The notes under the pieces were generated by a model. It saw only the letters and a list, made by a program, of their open reading frames with translations, did no database searches and was not told the origin of the DNA. From Parasutterella secunda (lineage in GTDB: Bacteria; Pseudomonadota; Gammaproteobacteria; Burkholderiales; Burkholderiaceae_F), in the NCBI RefSeq assembly GCF_016901835.1, contig NZ_JACJKX010000003.1, positions 124,001-188,000 of the forward strand: a stretch of DNA of 64,000 nt. The letters are read 5' to 3'. Below are positions 16,268 through 25,056 of the stretch, in pieces. Made by a program: the position numbers and the translations under genes. Every line of letters starts with the position of its first letter. Position 1 is the first letter of the stretch.

Positions 16268-18292
16268 ATGTACGAAAAAAAGTTGTCGCACCTGATTAAG
16301 CGTGACGGCAGTGTGAAAGATTTTGACGCCAATAAAATCGTTGCTGCCATTGCCAAAGCCGGTAAAGCGACGGGTGAATTCGATGAGGCATGCGCTGCTC
16401 GTATTACCGAAGAGCGAGTGTTGCCGAAGCTTGTGTCTTTGAATTTAGTGACACCGCACATTGAACAGGTTCAGGATGCGGTCGAGCATGCGCTCTTTGA
16501 CGAGGGCTACTTCAAAACGCTTCGCGCCTATATCGTCTATCGTGAACAGCGTCAGAAAGCACGTGATGCCCGTCAAAGCTGGGTTAATGTGGAATCTTCC
16601 ATCAACGAGTATCTGCAGCAGCTCGACTGGCGCGTCAACGCCAATGCGAACCAAGGCTACTCTTTGGGCGGCTTGATTCTGAATGTCTCCGGTAAAGTCG
16701 TAGCCAACTACTGGCTCAATTACATTTATCCGGCCGAAATCGGTCGTGCTCACCGCGAGGCCGATTTTCATATTCATGACTTGGACATGCTTTCGGGCTA
16801 TTGCGCAGGCTGGTCTTTGCGTACGCTTTTAAATGAGGGCCTCAACGGTGTTCCGGGTAAGGTCGAAGCGGGCGCCCCTAAACACCTGTCTTCAGCCACG
16901 GGTCAGATTGTTAATTTCCTCGGCACCATGCAAAACGAATGGGCAGGGGCTCAAGCCTTTTCCTCTTTCGATACCTATCTCGCGCCTTTTATTAAAAAGG
17001 ATAATGTGCCTTACGAGGAAGTGCTTCAAAGTATCCAGGAGCTCATCTATAACCTCAACGTGCCTTCGCGCTGGGGTACGCAGACGCCCTTTACCAATCT
17101 CACCTTTGACTGGACGTGTCCGGACGATTTAAAGGATCAGCATCCGCTTATCGGCGGCGTAGAAATGCCTTTCACGTACGGTGACTGCAAGCGTGAAATG
17201 GACATGATTAACCGTGCCTATATTGAAGTGATGACGCAAGGCGATGCCAAGGGACGTGTGTTCACGTTCCCGATTCCGACTTATAACATTACGCCGGACT
17301 TTGACTGGGATAGTGAAAATGCCGACAGGCTTTTTGCCATGACGGCTAAGTACGGTTTGCCGTACTTCCAAAATTTCATCAATTCCGAACTCAAACCCAA
17401 CATGATCCGCTCGATGTGTTGCCGTCTGCAGCTCGATCTTCGCGAGCTTCTCAAGCGCGGCAACGGCCTTTTCGGATCGGCTGAACAAACGGGCTCACTT
17501 GGTGTGGTGACGATCAACTGCGCTCGCTTGGGCTATCTCTTTAAAGGCAATGAACAGGGCCTTTTTGATCGCCTTGACCATCTGTTGGAAATGGCTAAAA
17601 CGAGCCTTGAAATCAAGCGTAAAGTCATTCAACGGCACATTGACCAGGGACTTTTCCCGTACACCAAGCGTTACTTGGGTACGCTTCGCAATCACTTCTC
17701 CACGATTGGTGTCAATGGGATCAATGAATGCATCCGCAATTTCACGAACGATGCTCATGACATTACCGATGAATGGGGACATGAATTTGCCCTGAAGCTT
17801 TTGGATCATGTCCGCGGCCGCATGGTGCAGTTCCAGGAAGAAACCGGTCATATGTATAACTTGGAAGCAACGCCTGCGGAAGGCACGACGTATCGCTTTG
17901 CCAAGGAAGACCGTAAGCGTTTCCCCGATATCATCCAGGCCGGAACCGAGTCCAATCCTTACTACACCAACAGCTCTCAGCTGCCGGTGGGCTTTACCGA
18001 TGATCCGTTCCTGGCGCTTGAAATGCAAGATGACCTGCAGCGCAAGTACACGGGCGGCACGGTGCTGCACTTGTATATGGCCGATGCCATCAGCTCTTCT
18101 AAGGCTTGTAAGGAACTGGTGCGCCGCGCTTTGACTAAGTTCCGCTTACCGTATCTGACGATTACGCCCACGTTCTCGATTTGTCCTAAACACGGCTACA
18201 TCTCGGGACGGCATGATTTCTGCCCGATTTGCGATGCTGAGTTGATTCGTGAGAAGAAGGCAAAGGCTCAGGCCTGCGGCCAGGATTGCTAG
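16268..18292 (+). CDS. nrdD: Anaerobic ribonucleoside-triphosphate reductase, catalytic part lacking the glycyl-radical domain
   Basis: 674 residues. An N-terminal ATP-cone (KRDGSVKDFDANKIVAAI) precedes the ten-stranded barrel core, with active-site cysteines in RSMCCRLQLDL. The C-terminal zinc site reads SICPKHGYISGRHDFCPIC. The protein then stops after CDAEL plus a short tail. The C-terminal glycyl-radical segment that every NrdD needs is missing from this chain and is encoded by the next gene. The ATG at 16268 has GGGAG seven bases upstream; an in-frame start 30 bp earlier is less likely. NrdD makes dNTPs from NTPs without oxygen, so this is the anaerobic DNA-precursor route. Confidence 0.93.
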   Translation: MYEKKLSHLIKRDGSVKDFDANKIVAAIAKAGKATGEFDEACAARITEERVLPKLVSLNLVTPHIEQVQDAVEHALFDEGYFKTLRAYIVYREQRQKARDARQSWVNVESSINEYLQQLDWRVNANANQGYSLGGLILNVSGKVVANYWLNYIYPAEIGRAHREADFHIHDLDMLSGYCAGWSLRTLLNEGLNGVPGKVEAGAPKHLSSATGQIVNFLGTMQNEWAGAQAFSSFDTYLAPFIKKDNVPYEEVLQSIQELIYNLNVPSRWGTQTPFTNLTFDWTCPDDLKDQHPLIGGVEMPFTYGDCKREMDMINRAYIEVMTQGDAKGRVFTFPIPTYNITPDFDWDSENADRLFAMTAKYGLPYFQNFINSELKPNMIRSMCCRLQLDLRELLKRGNGLFGSAEQTGSLGVVTINCARLGYLFKGNEQGLFDRLDHLLEMAKTSLEIKRKVIQRHIDQGLFPYTKRYLGTLRNHFSTIGVNGINECIRNFTNDAHDITDEWGHEFALKLLDHVRGRMVQFQEETGHMYNLEATPAEGTTYRFAKEDRKRFPDIIQAGTESNPYYTNSSQLPVGFTDDPFLALEMQDDLQRKYTGGTVLHLYMADAISSSKACKELVRRALTKFRLPYLTITPTFSICPKHGYISGRHDFCPICDAELIREKKAKAQACGQDC

Positions 18293-18311
18293 ATATTAAG
18301 GAGTGCTGAAA

Positions 18312-18485
18312 ATGGACAAAAAAGAAGAGAAAATTGAACTCAAAGACATTGAACGCCAACCCTGTGAAGTGTGGACGCGTGTGATGGGCTACCATCGTCC
18401 GGTGTCTTCCTTTAATACAGGGAAAAAGGGCGAATTCTACGAACGCAAATGCTTTGTGGAAAGCAAGTGCGGTTTAGGTAAATAA
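18312..18485 (+). CDS. Stand-alone glycyl-radical domain of anaerobic ribonucleotide reductase
   Basis: 57 residues containing PCEVWTRVMGYHRPVSSFN followed by GKKGEFYERKCF. This is the C-terminal glycyl-radical segment of NrdD, with the radical glycine at G26 in RVMGY. It has its own AAGGAG eight bases before the ATG and lies 19 bp after the nrdD stop in a different frame. It is thus a separate gene rather than a readthrough product. It must pair with the NrdD core to complete the active site, and NrdG would act on it. NrdD proteins usually carry this segment fused after the zinc motif. The break falls in the linker between the two. Confidence 0.9.
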   Translation: MDKKEEKIELKDIERQPCEVWTRVMGYHRPVSSFNTGKKGEFYERKCFVESKCGLGK

Positions 18486-18548
18486 GCCTGTCGTCGGTGG
18501 CGTCGGAAGGATTAATCTTTTCGGCGCCTATTTGTCTTCGGGGATTGA

Positions 18549-19298
18549 ATGATGTCGTTAAGCGGTGAATCATTGAGTGCGGAGCACCTTAAAATTTCGG
18601 CCATTACGCCTTACACCAGTATCGATTATCCGGGTTATTTTTCAGCCGTGGTTTTTGTTCAGGGCTGTCCGTGGCGATGCCGGTATTGCCATAATCCCCA
18701 TATGCAGTCGCGTGAATTTCATCCGGAGTACCTGCACAGCAGTTGGCAAGAACTGGTCAATCTTTTAAAGAGGCGTCAGGGCCTGTTGGATGCCGTGGTG
18801 TTCTCGGGCGGCGAGCCTACGCTTGATCCGGCGCTCCGAGATGCTATGCAACAGGTCAAGGCAATGGGTTTTAAGATCGGGCTTCATACTTCGGGTTGTA
18901 ACCCTGAGCATGTTAAGCGTGTGATTGATTCAGTCGATTGGGTGGGATTGGATGTGAAGGCTTCTTTAACGGATAGTGAGGCCTATCGTTGGATCGTGGG
19001 ACTGGAAATATCCGATCCTGCCCGGCATGTATCGGAAACATTGGAAATTATTCAAAAGGCGCAGGTGGCTTACGAATGCCGCACAACAGCCCACCCGGAC
19101 TATTTGCCTGATGAAATAATTTTGAAACTCGCCCGAGAGCTTAAAGATCGGGGAGTGGAAAATTTTGCCCTTCAGATTTACCGCAAACCCAAAGAGCTTG
19201 ATCTTCCCTTTGAAAACGTCGGACACGAATACCCCGAGCCTGAAACCATTGAGACGCTAAAAAAGCTTTTCCCGAATTTTGAATTAAGGCGAGAGTAG
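18549..19298 (+). CDS. nrdG: Anaerobic ribonucleotide reductase-activating radical SAM protein
   Basis: 249 residues. A radical-SAM CxxxCxxC motif (CPWRCRYC) binds a 4Fe-4S cluster, and the SAM-binding GGEP motif (FSGGEPTLD) follows. The protein abstracts hydrogen from the NrdD glycine to form the radical. It belongs to the longer NrdG type (TIGR02495-like, about 230-250 residues) rather than the 155-residue E. coli type. It is third in the nrdD-glycyl subunit-nrdG unit, 63 bp after the small gene. Its 3' end is one base from the convergent MBL-fold gene, with no terminator between. Confidence 0.9.
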   Translation: MMSLSGESLSAEHLKISAITPYTSIDYPGYFSAVVFVQGCPWRCRYCHNPHMQSREFHPEYLHSSWQELVNLLKRRQGLLDAVVFSGGEPTLDPALRDAMQQVKAMGFKIGLHTSGCNPEHVKRVIDSVDWVGLDVKASLTDSEAYRWIVGLEISDPARHVSETLEIIQKAQVAYECRTTAHPDYLPDEIILKLARELKDRGVENFALQIYRKPKELDLPFENVGHEYPEPETIETLKKLFPNFELRRE

Positions 19299-19299
19299 T

Positions 19300-20109
19300 T
19301 TAAAGAGTCAGGCGGGTGCCGCACCCGGCCCAATCCACATCTTCAAATGCTCGGGCCATGGCCGCGGCGGCTTTGAAACCCGTGCAGTGATTGGGCCGCC
19401 AGCGTCTGACTCGAAATGCCTTGAGCGCATCGATCCATACGGGGAGTTCTTTATCGGTTGCGGCACTTAAATGCGTACCGCCCAAAACTGTATCAAAAGA
19501 GTCAACCGAAAAGGTTTCCTGAGCGTAACGCAGAATGTTCGGCAATCCGGCATGGGCGCAGCCCAAGATCACGCTGAATCCGTTTTGTCCTTTGACTAAC
19601 AGAGAAAGGTCATCAGCAAAGGTATCGGGAATAATTTCTCCGCCTTCGGTTTCTTCCCACATATTTTTTGAGTTGACAAAGCGGGGATCACGTGCGTTTT
19701 CAGGGACAGTGAAGGCAATGAGTTCGTTTGAAATTTGAGCCCAGGTGTCAATCGGGTCGGTGAGGAGATTCTCAAAAAGCGGGCCGCCCCCGCCGTTTCG
19801 CTTGTGATCGGCATCGCCCCACCGTTGTCGGGTGATGGTGCGGGCTCCCCAGCGTTTGGCCTGCGGTGCCAGCATAATTGCGTCAACCAATCCGCCCGTA
19901 TGATCAAAATGAGCATGCGAAAGAATAATATGTTCAATCATTTTTGGATCAATCTTGAGGACTTTGAGGTTGTGGACAAAGCCGTGAGCTTCAGAACCGG
20001 TATCCAAGAGCGCTCGCGTGGTCGGGCTCTCGAGATAAACACTGTATCCCCATTCAGCTCTTAAAAGGCGGTTTGTGCAAAAATTTTCAACAACGACAGT
20101 AATTTGCAT
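19300..20109 (-). CDS. MBL-fold metallohydrolase (COG1237-like)
   Basis: 269 residues with the metal-binding LSHAHFDHTGG motif (HxHxDH). Further metal residues are likely in the histidine of LGCAHAG and the one near the end in PNHCTGF. The overall pattern (start VVVENFC..., LLDTGSEAHGFVHN) resembles the archaeal AF0731-type or dihydropterin-phosphate-synthase-like MBL proteins; substrate unknown. A GGAAAG ribosome site supports the start. It converges on nrdG with one base between the stops. Confidence 0.8.
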   Translation of the reverse strand: MQITVVVENFCTNRLLRAEWGYSVYLESPTTRALLDTGSEAHGFVHNLKVLKIDPKMIEHIILSHAHFDHTGGLVDAIMLAPQAKRWGARTITRQRWGDADHKRNGGGGPLFENLLTDPIDTWAQISNELIAFTVPENARDPRFVNSKNMWEETEGGEIIPDTFADDLSLLVKGQNGFSVILGCAHAGLPNILRYAQETFSVDSFDTVLGGTHLSAATDKELPVWIDALKAFRVRRWRPNHCTGFKAAAAMARAFEDVDWAGCGTRLTL

Positions 20110-20222
20110 ACGATTTCTTTCCCAAATCGGTGACGATAGTGCTAATATAGCGCCGCTTTTGCAATCAGGACAGACTCAGACGCTAACTTATTAATTCGTC
20201 AGCGAAAATGTACAGATTTTGC

Positions 20223-20251
20223 TTGCAAAGGTCGGAATTATTTATTACAAT
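20223..20251 (+). promoter_or_regulatory. Promoter of the rpsF operon
   Basis: -35 TTGCAA (20223-20228) and -10 TACAAT (20246-20251) with a 17-bp spacer, about 70 bp ahead of the rpsF start. Confidence 0.7.
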
Positions 20252-20323
20252 CCCGTTTTTTCTGTCCTTGCCACACCGGAAACAGACGCTCCGGGTGGCT
20301 TTTCCCGTAAGGAGACAATACCA

Positions 20324-20728
20324 ATGCGTCATTATGAAATTTGCTTTATTGTGCACCCGGATCAAAGCGAGCAAGTGCCCGCTATGATCGAACGCTACAA
20401 AGCTCTCGTCGCTGAACAAGGCGGCAAGATGCATCGTGTGGAAGACTGGGGTCGTCGTCCCTTGGCCTACCCGATTCAAAAGTTGGTCAAGGCTCACTAC
20501 GTTCTCATGAACGTGGAATGCTCTCACGAAACGCTCGCTGAGATCGAAAACGGCTTCCGCTTCAACGACGCCGTGTTGCGTCATTTGACGGTCAAGATGA
20601 AGAAGGCTGAAACTGCTCCCTCTCCGATGATGAAGATTGTCGAAAGAGAAGAACAGAAGAAGGCCGCCAGCGAAGCTGCTCAGGCTCAAGCCCAAGCTGC
20701 TGAAGCTCAAGAAGCTGCCGCTGCTTAA
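20324..20728 (+). CDS. rpsF: 30S ribosomal protein S6
   Basis: 134 residues beginning [14 protein letters not shown], a typical S6 start, with [11 protein letters not shown] and VLMNVE in the core. An Ala/Gln/Glu-rich tail fills residues 105-134. S6 sits at the edge of the 30S platform with S18. TAAGGAGA precedes the ATG. It is first of rpsF-priB-rpsR-rplI. An earlier in-frame start at 20219 would lie within the promoter and is not used. Confidence 0.97.
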   Translation: MRHYEICFIVHPDQSEQVPAMIERYKALVAEQGGKMHRVEDWGRRPLAYPIQKLVKAHYVLMNVECSHETLAEIENGFRFNDAVLRHLTVKMKKAETAPSPMMKIVEREEQKKAASEAAQAQAQAAEAQEAAAA

Positions 20729-20765
20729 TTAATTTGTATTTTGTCGGAAAGAAAAAGAGAAACCG

Positions 20766-21059
20766 GTGAACACGATCAGATTAACGGGCGAGTTCACGCA
20801 AAAAGCCCAGATGCGGTACACACCCGCAGGCCTGGCGGTTTTGGAAGTGGTGTTTCACCACATGAGTGTGGTTAAAGAGGCAGGTGAAGACCGAAAGTTG
20901 GTTTTCGATTTTGCCTGTAAGGCCTGTGGTGATATCGCTGAAGCCTTGGACAAAGAGCCGCTCGGATCGGTTTTTGAGATCTCCGGATTTTTGGCCCCGC
21001 GCTCACAACGTTCCCGACAAATGATCGTTCATATTACGCAATACTCACAAGGAGTTTAA
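20766..21059 (+). CDS. priB: Primosomal replication protein N
   Basis: 97 residues with a single OB fold ([25 protein letters not shown] ... QMIVHITQY). PriB joins PriA in restarting stalled replication forks and sits between rpsF and rpsR in this family's standard order. The start is GTG at 20766, 37 bp after rpsF, and the stop is two bases ahead of rpsR. Confidence 0.9.
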   Translation: MNTIRLTGEFTQKAQMRYTPAGLAVLEVVFHHMSVVKEAGEDRKLVFDFACKACGDIAEALDKEPLGSVFEISGFLAPRSQRSRQMIVHITQYSQGV

Positions 21060-21061
21060 AA

Positions 21062-21334
21062 ATGGCTTTTGGTGCAAAGGGCAAGGGTAAGCCGCGCCGT
21101 GGCAACCAACAAAACGCGCTTTTTAAGCGCAAGAAGTTCTGCCGCTTTACGGCTGAACACGTCGAAATGATCGACTACAAGGATGTGGAAACGCTCCGTG
21201 ACTTCATCCAAGAAAACGGCAAGATCATGCCGGCTCGTTTGACGGGCACGAAGGCTCACTATCAACGTCAACTCGACACGGCCATCAAGCGCGCTCGTTT
21301 CTTGGCTTTGTTGCCGTACACGGACAATCAATAA
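21062..21334 (+). CDS. rpsR: 30S ribosomal protein S18
   Basis: 90 residues with [19 protein letters not shown] and the [26 protein letters not shown] end, as in all S18 proteins. AAGGAG lies at the end of priB. S18 pairs with S6 on the 30S platform. Confidence 0.97.
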   Translation: MAFGAKGKGKPRRGNQQNALFKRKKFCRFTAEHVEMIDYKDVETLRDFIQENGKIMPARLTGTKAHYQRQLDTAIKRARFLALLPYTDNQ

Positions 21335-21354
21335 TCGAGTGAGGAGTTAATCAA

Positions 21355-21804
21355 ATGCAAGTTATTCTTCTTGAAAAGATTACCCACCTCGGTGAATTGG
21401 GTGACATCGTTAAGGTTAAGGATGGTTACGCTCGTAACTACTTGATCCCCACCAAGCGTGCCAAGCGTGCTACGCAGGCCGCTATTGCCGAATTCGAACA
21501 ACGTCGTGCTGAACTTGAAAAGGCTCAGGCCGAACGTATCGCTGCTGCTGAAGCGATCGCTGCCAAGTTGAACGGTGACGTGGTTGAAGTGGCCAGCAAG
21601 GCCGGTGTTGACGGTCGCCTCTTCGGTTCCGTCACGAACGCCGATATTGCTGAAGCCCTCCAAGCTCAAGGTTTCGATATTAAGAAGGCTCAGATTCGTT
21701 TGCCCAACGGCCCGATCAAGGCTTTGGGTGAAACCCCGATCGTGATCGGTTTGATGACGGACATCACCGCCGAAATCACCGTGCGTGTCGTGGCTGAAGC
21801 TTAA
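21355..21804 (+). CDS. rplI: 50S ribosomal protein L9
   Basis: 149 residues beginning [17 protein letters not shown]. Two globular domains are joined by a long helix (about 45-75, [17 protein letters not shown]), as in L9. It is last of the ribosomal operon, 20 bp after rpsR, with GAGGAG upstream, and is followed by two terminators. Confidence 0.97.
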   Translation: MQVILLEKITHLGELGDIVKVKDGYARNYLIPTKRAKRATQAAIAEFEQRRAELEKAQAERIAAAEAIAAKLNGDVVEVASKAGVDGRLFGSVTNADIAEALQAQGFDIKKAQIRLPNGPIKALGETPIVIGLMTDITAEITVRVVAEA

Positions 21805-21828
21805 TTCAGTATCCTGACCCGATGACAG

Positions 21829-21865
21829 AGGTTCGTCTCCCTAAAGGAGTCGAACCTTTGTTTTA
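21829..21865 (+). terminator. Terminator 1 of the rpsF operon
   Basis: AGGTTCGTCTCC (21829-21840) pairs with GGAGTCGAACCT (21846-21857) with one mismatch, followed by TTGTTTTAT. Confidence 0.8.
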
Positions 21866-21871
21866 TCTGAG

Positions 21872-21899
21872 ACCCGAAACGAATCGGGTTGTCTTTTTG
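21872..21899 (+). terminator. Terminator 2 of the rpsF operon
   Basis: ACCCGA and TCGGGT (21872-21877, 21884-21889) with a six-base loop, then TGTCTTTTT. It stands about 15 bp after the first terminator. Confidence 0.7.
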
Positions 21900-22113
21900 A
21901 CCTACAATTGTTTTCCAAATCGCCTCCGGTCCCCAGTCTGATGGATGAGAACCGGCCGACAGTAGGATATTCTTTGAATAATCAGTCTTACTTATTGATT
22001 TTTAAAAGAAAATACTCTTTTTTGAAATATTAAATTTTCATACAATTTCTTTCAAGCCTGAAAAGGTGCTCTGGTACAATACCGAGCAGAAAAATTGCAG
22101 ATTTTGATTGAAA

Positions 22114-23481
22114 ATGCCTGAAGAAAAATCTAATGACAGCGTTCGCCTGCCTCCGCACTCAACCGAAGCAGAGCAGGGACTTTTAGGAAGCTTATTGATC
22201 GATAACCGTGTCTTTGACATGGTCAACGACGTGATTACCTCCGAAGATTTCTATCGGGGGGATCATCGTCGTATTTATGAACACATCTCGCAGTTGATCA
22301 ATAACGGGCAGCCTGCCGACGTTTTGACCGTGCACGATTCTATGACCCGTGTCGGTTTGGCTCAAGAGGGGACAAAGAGCTTTTTGAACTCCCTGGCGAT
22401 GAATACGCCTAACTCGGCCAATGCCCGTCGTTACGCTGAAATTGTTCGTGACCGAAGTATTCTGCGCAGTTTGGTAAACGTCGGCTCGCAAATCGTCGAT
22501 TCTGCCCTGGATACCAAGGGGGTGGAAACCAAAGATATTTTGGATAGGGCAGAGAGTTCCATATTCAAAATCAGTGAAGATGCACAGGTGGCCGGTGCCG
22601 GCTTAAAGTCGATTACCGGCGCATTGGCTGAAGTGAGCGATCAAATCACAAAACTCTATAACTCCAAGAGCCAGAATCCGGTCACCGGCGTCCCCACCGG
22701 TTTTATTGATCTGGACCGTTTAACGAAGGGCATGCACCCCGGTGAATTGATCATTGTGGCCGGTCGTCCGGCTATGGGTAAAACGACCTTCGCCATGAAT
22801 ATTGCCGAATATGTGGCTATGCGAGCCGAGATGCCTGTGGCCATATTTTCGATGGAAATGCCGGCCGAGCAGTTGGCGATGCGTTTGATCAGCTCCTACC
22901 AACGTATTCGTCTCGAGCACTTGAGAAACGGACGCCTTGAAGGCGATGAATTCCAGAAGATGAGCGCGGCGGTCACAGATATTTCCAATTCGAGAAACAT
23001 CTTTATCGATGACTCTTCGGGTCTCACGATTTCGGATCTGCGCTCGCGGGCCAGACGCCTGTCACGCGAAGTCAAGCGATTAGGCTTGATTGTGGTCGAC
23101 TACATTCAGTTGATGTCAGGCGACGGCCGTGGGGAAAACCGCGCTCAGGAAATTTCCGAAATGTCGCGCGGCCTGAAACTTCTTGCCAAAGAGCTCAATT
23201 GCCCCATCATCGCTTTGTCACAGCTTAACCGCTCGCTTGAACAGCGTCCCGATAAGCGCCCGATGATGAGTGACTTGAGAGAATCCGGTTCCATCGAACA
23301 GGACGCCGATGTGATTATTTTCCTCTACCGTGACGTGGTCTATAACCAGGAGTTAAAAGACACGGATCAGGAGCGCGATGCCGAAGCCATTATTCGTAAG
23401 CAGCGTAACGGTCCGACCGGTACGGTTGAATTAACGTTCTTCGGTGAGTACACACAATTTAAGAATAGAGCAAGGGTCTGA
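22114..23481 (+). CDS. dnaB: Replicative DNA helicase DnaB
   Basis: 455 residues. An N-terminal helical domain (RLPPHSTEAEQGLLGSLLIDN) is followed by the RecA-like motor with Walker A GRPAMGKTTFA and Walker B LIVVDYIQLM, ending in ELTFFGEYTQFKN. It unwinds DNA at the fork as a hexamer. The ATG at 22114 is two codons into a longer reading from TTG; no strong ribosome site is seen for either. A TACAAT at 22075-22080 could be its -10 box. Its stop falls five bases before the next gene. Confidence 0.95.
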   Translation: MPEEKSNDSVRLPPHSTEAEQGLLGSLLIDNRVFDMVNDVITSEDFYRGDHRRIYEHISQLINNGQPADVLTVHDSMTRVGLAQEGTKSFLNSLAMNTPNSANARRYAEIVRDRSILRSLVNVGSQIVDSALDTKGVETKDILDRAESSIFKISEDAQVAGAGLKSITGALAEVSDQITKLYNSKSQNPVTGVPTGFIDLDRLTKGMHPGELIIVAGRPAMGKTTFAMNIAEYVAMRAEMPVAIFSMEMPAEQLAMRLISSYQRIRLEHLRNGRLEGDEFQKMSAAVTDISNSRNIFIDDSSGLTISDLRSRARRLSREVKRLGLIVVDYIQLMSGDGRGENRAQEISEMSRGLKLLAKELNCPIIALSQLNRSLEQRPDKRPMMSDLRESGSIEQDADVIIFLYRDVVYNQELKDTDQERDAEAIIRKQRNGPTGTVELTFFGEYTQFKNRARV

Positions 23482-23485
23482 TGCT

Positions 23486-23977
23486 ATGGACGTTTTGATC
23501 ACTTACGGTTTATACGCGGTTGCCTTTTTATTGATTTTGGTCGGTTTGGCCGGAACCATAGTCCCGGCGCTTCCGGGTATACCGATGATTTTTGCGGGTG
23601 GTTGGCTCATTGCCTACATGGAGGATTATCAGTATTTCGGTTGGGGAACCCTGATTGCTTTGGGTGTCCTGACAGTCATCTCAATCATCATCGATTGGGT
23701 GAGTCAAACGCTAGGTGCACAGAAAGCCGGTGCGACAAAACTGGGTTTAACCGGGGCTTTAGTCGGAACCATTGTCGGTATTCCGTTCGGTCTTCTCGGT
23801 ATTTTCCTTTTCCCGGTGATCGGTGCCTTTGTGGGCGAAATGATCGGGCACCGTGATATGCGTAAGGCGGGCAAAGTCAGTTGGGCGACTTGGATCGGGA
23901 TGATTGCGGGCATTGCCGCGAAATTGGCAATAGCCTTTATTATGATCGGTATTATGTGTGTAATGCGGTTTGTTTAA
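23486..23977 (+). CDS. DUF456 family membrane protein
   Basis: 163 residues with four hydrophobic segments. It includes the glycine-rich GLAGTIVPALPGIPMIFAGG and the GLTGALVGTIVGIPFGLLG blocks typical of DUF456. Function unknown. The start ATG lies five bases after the dnaB stop, with AAGGG upstream, so it is probably cotranscribed with dnaB. Confidence 0.8.
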   Translation: MDVLITYGLYAVAFLLILVGLAGTIVPALPGIPMIFAGGWLIAYMEDYQYFGWGTLIALGVLTVISIIIDWVSQTLGAQKAGATKLGLTGALVGTIVGIPFGLLGIFLFPVIGAFVGEMIGHRDMRKAGKVSWATWIGMIAGIAAKLAIAFIMIGIMCVMRFV

Positions 23978-23994
23978 TCACACCGCATAGATTT

Positions 23995-24025
23995 TGGGGA
24001 GGCTTCAATAACCTCCCCATTTTTT
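23995..24025 (+). terminator. Terminator after dnaB-DUF456
   Basis: TGGGGAGG and CCTCCCCA (23995-24002, 24012-24019) with a nine-base loop, followed by six T. Confidence 0.85.
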
Positions 24026-24029
24026 CGTA

Positions 24030-24965
24030 TCAATGGTCTCGAGCGGCTTTGTGTCGCAGGTGGCTTTGCAGCCCCTCTTCAGTATGTTTGGCTTCTTCAA
24101 GCTGCTTTTGTTTTTCAAGACGGGTGAAGTAGCTCGCTAAAATCCCCGAGACCACAATCATCACCATACCGGCCACAATCGTCAGATTGACGCTGTCTCC
24201 GAAAACAAACACGCCCATGATCGTTGAAAAAAGAATCACGGTGTACTGAAGTGCACCGCTTAAAACCAAATTACCGCGACTGAATGCTCGGGTTAAGAAG
24301 AATTGTCCGCAAGTCGAGCAGATGGCAAAACCGGCAATGGCAATCGCAGCAGTGGCCGTGGGCATGGTAAAGCCACCCGTGAAGAGCGTTCCGATCAGCC
24401 CGCATAAAGACCCCACTAGTACCAGATAGAAAAGAATACGTAATTCGGGCTCTTTCATCAGTCCCAAGCGTTTGACATAGGTGGTGGCCACAGCCGTGCA
24501 AAAGCCTGATCCCAAACCCACTACGGCAGCGAAATATTCATCGGGCGTGATGGTGGGCGAGAGCATCACCGTTACACCAACAAAGCCTAAAAGCAAGGTT
24601 GAGAGCAGTTTCCAGTTAATACCCTTGTGCTTTGAGAGCAAAATGCCGATCGTAAAGCAACCGATAAAAAGCGGAGAGGTGTAATTCAATGTCATCGCCA
24701 AACCGACATTGAGATGGGCGATGGAGTAAATGCCTGCCATGACGGCACCGGCTCCCATAAAGGAGCGGATGAGGTGATCGGCCGGGTGGACGGTATGCAC
24801 GGTGATGTGCCTGTAGCGCATCATGGCATAAAAGATCACTAATCCGAAAAAGGAGCGGTAAAAAAGGACCTCGAAAGATCCGATTCCTTCCACACTGGAA
24901 AATTTAACGCATATGGCATAAAGGGCGAAAAAAAACGCCGCGACCACCATCCATAACGACTGCAT
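24030..24965 (-). CDS. EamA/DMT-superfamily transporter
   Basis: 311 residues with ten hydrophobic segments in two repeated halves of five, as in the drug/metabolite transporter EamA family. It starts MQSLWMVVAAFFFALYA with AAGGA upstream. It ends with a charged cytoplasmic tail (RLEKQKQLEEAKHTEEG). Likely an inner-membrane metabolite exporter or importer; substrate unknown. It stands downstream of recD on the same strand but 91 bp away. Confidence 0.8.
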   Translation of the reverse strand: MQSLWMVVAAFFFALYAICVKFSSVEGIGSFEVLFYRSFFGLVIFYAMMRYRHITVHTVHPADHLIRSFMGAGAVMAGIYSIAHLNVGLAMTLNYTSPLFIGCFTIGILLSKHKGINWKLLSTLLLGFVGVTVMLSPTITPDEYFAAVVGLGSGFCTAVATTYVKRLGLMKEPELRILFYLVLVGSLCGLIGTLFTGGFTMPTATAAIAIAGFAICSTCGQFFLTRAFSRGNLVLSGALQYTVILFSTIMGVFVFGDSVNLTIVAGMVMIVVSGILASYFTRLEKQKQLEEAKHTEEGLQSHLRHKAARDH

Positions 24966-25056
24966 GGCAATCCTTTCTCTTAAGGGTTAACGATAATATC
25001 GGTATAGCCCTAAAAAATGACATCCAAAGAAAAAGTCAATCGGTTTTGATTTTCGT

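Noticed and set aside
18286-18320. Programmed frameshift joining nrdD to the glycyl-radical segment
   Set aside because: No slippery site is seen, and the small gene has its own AAGGAG and ATG after the nrdD stop.
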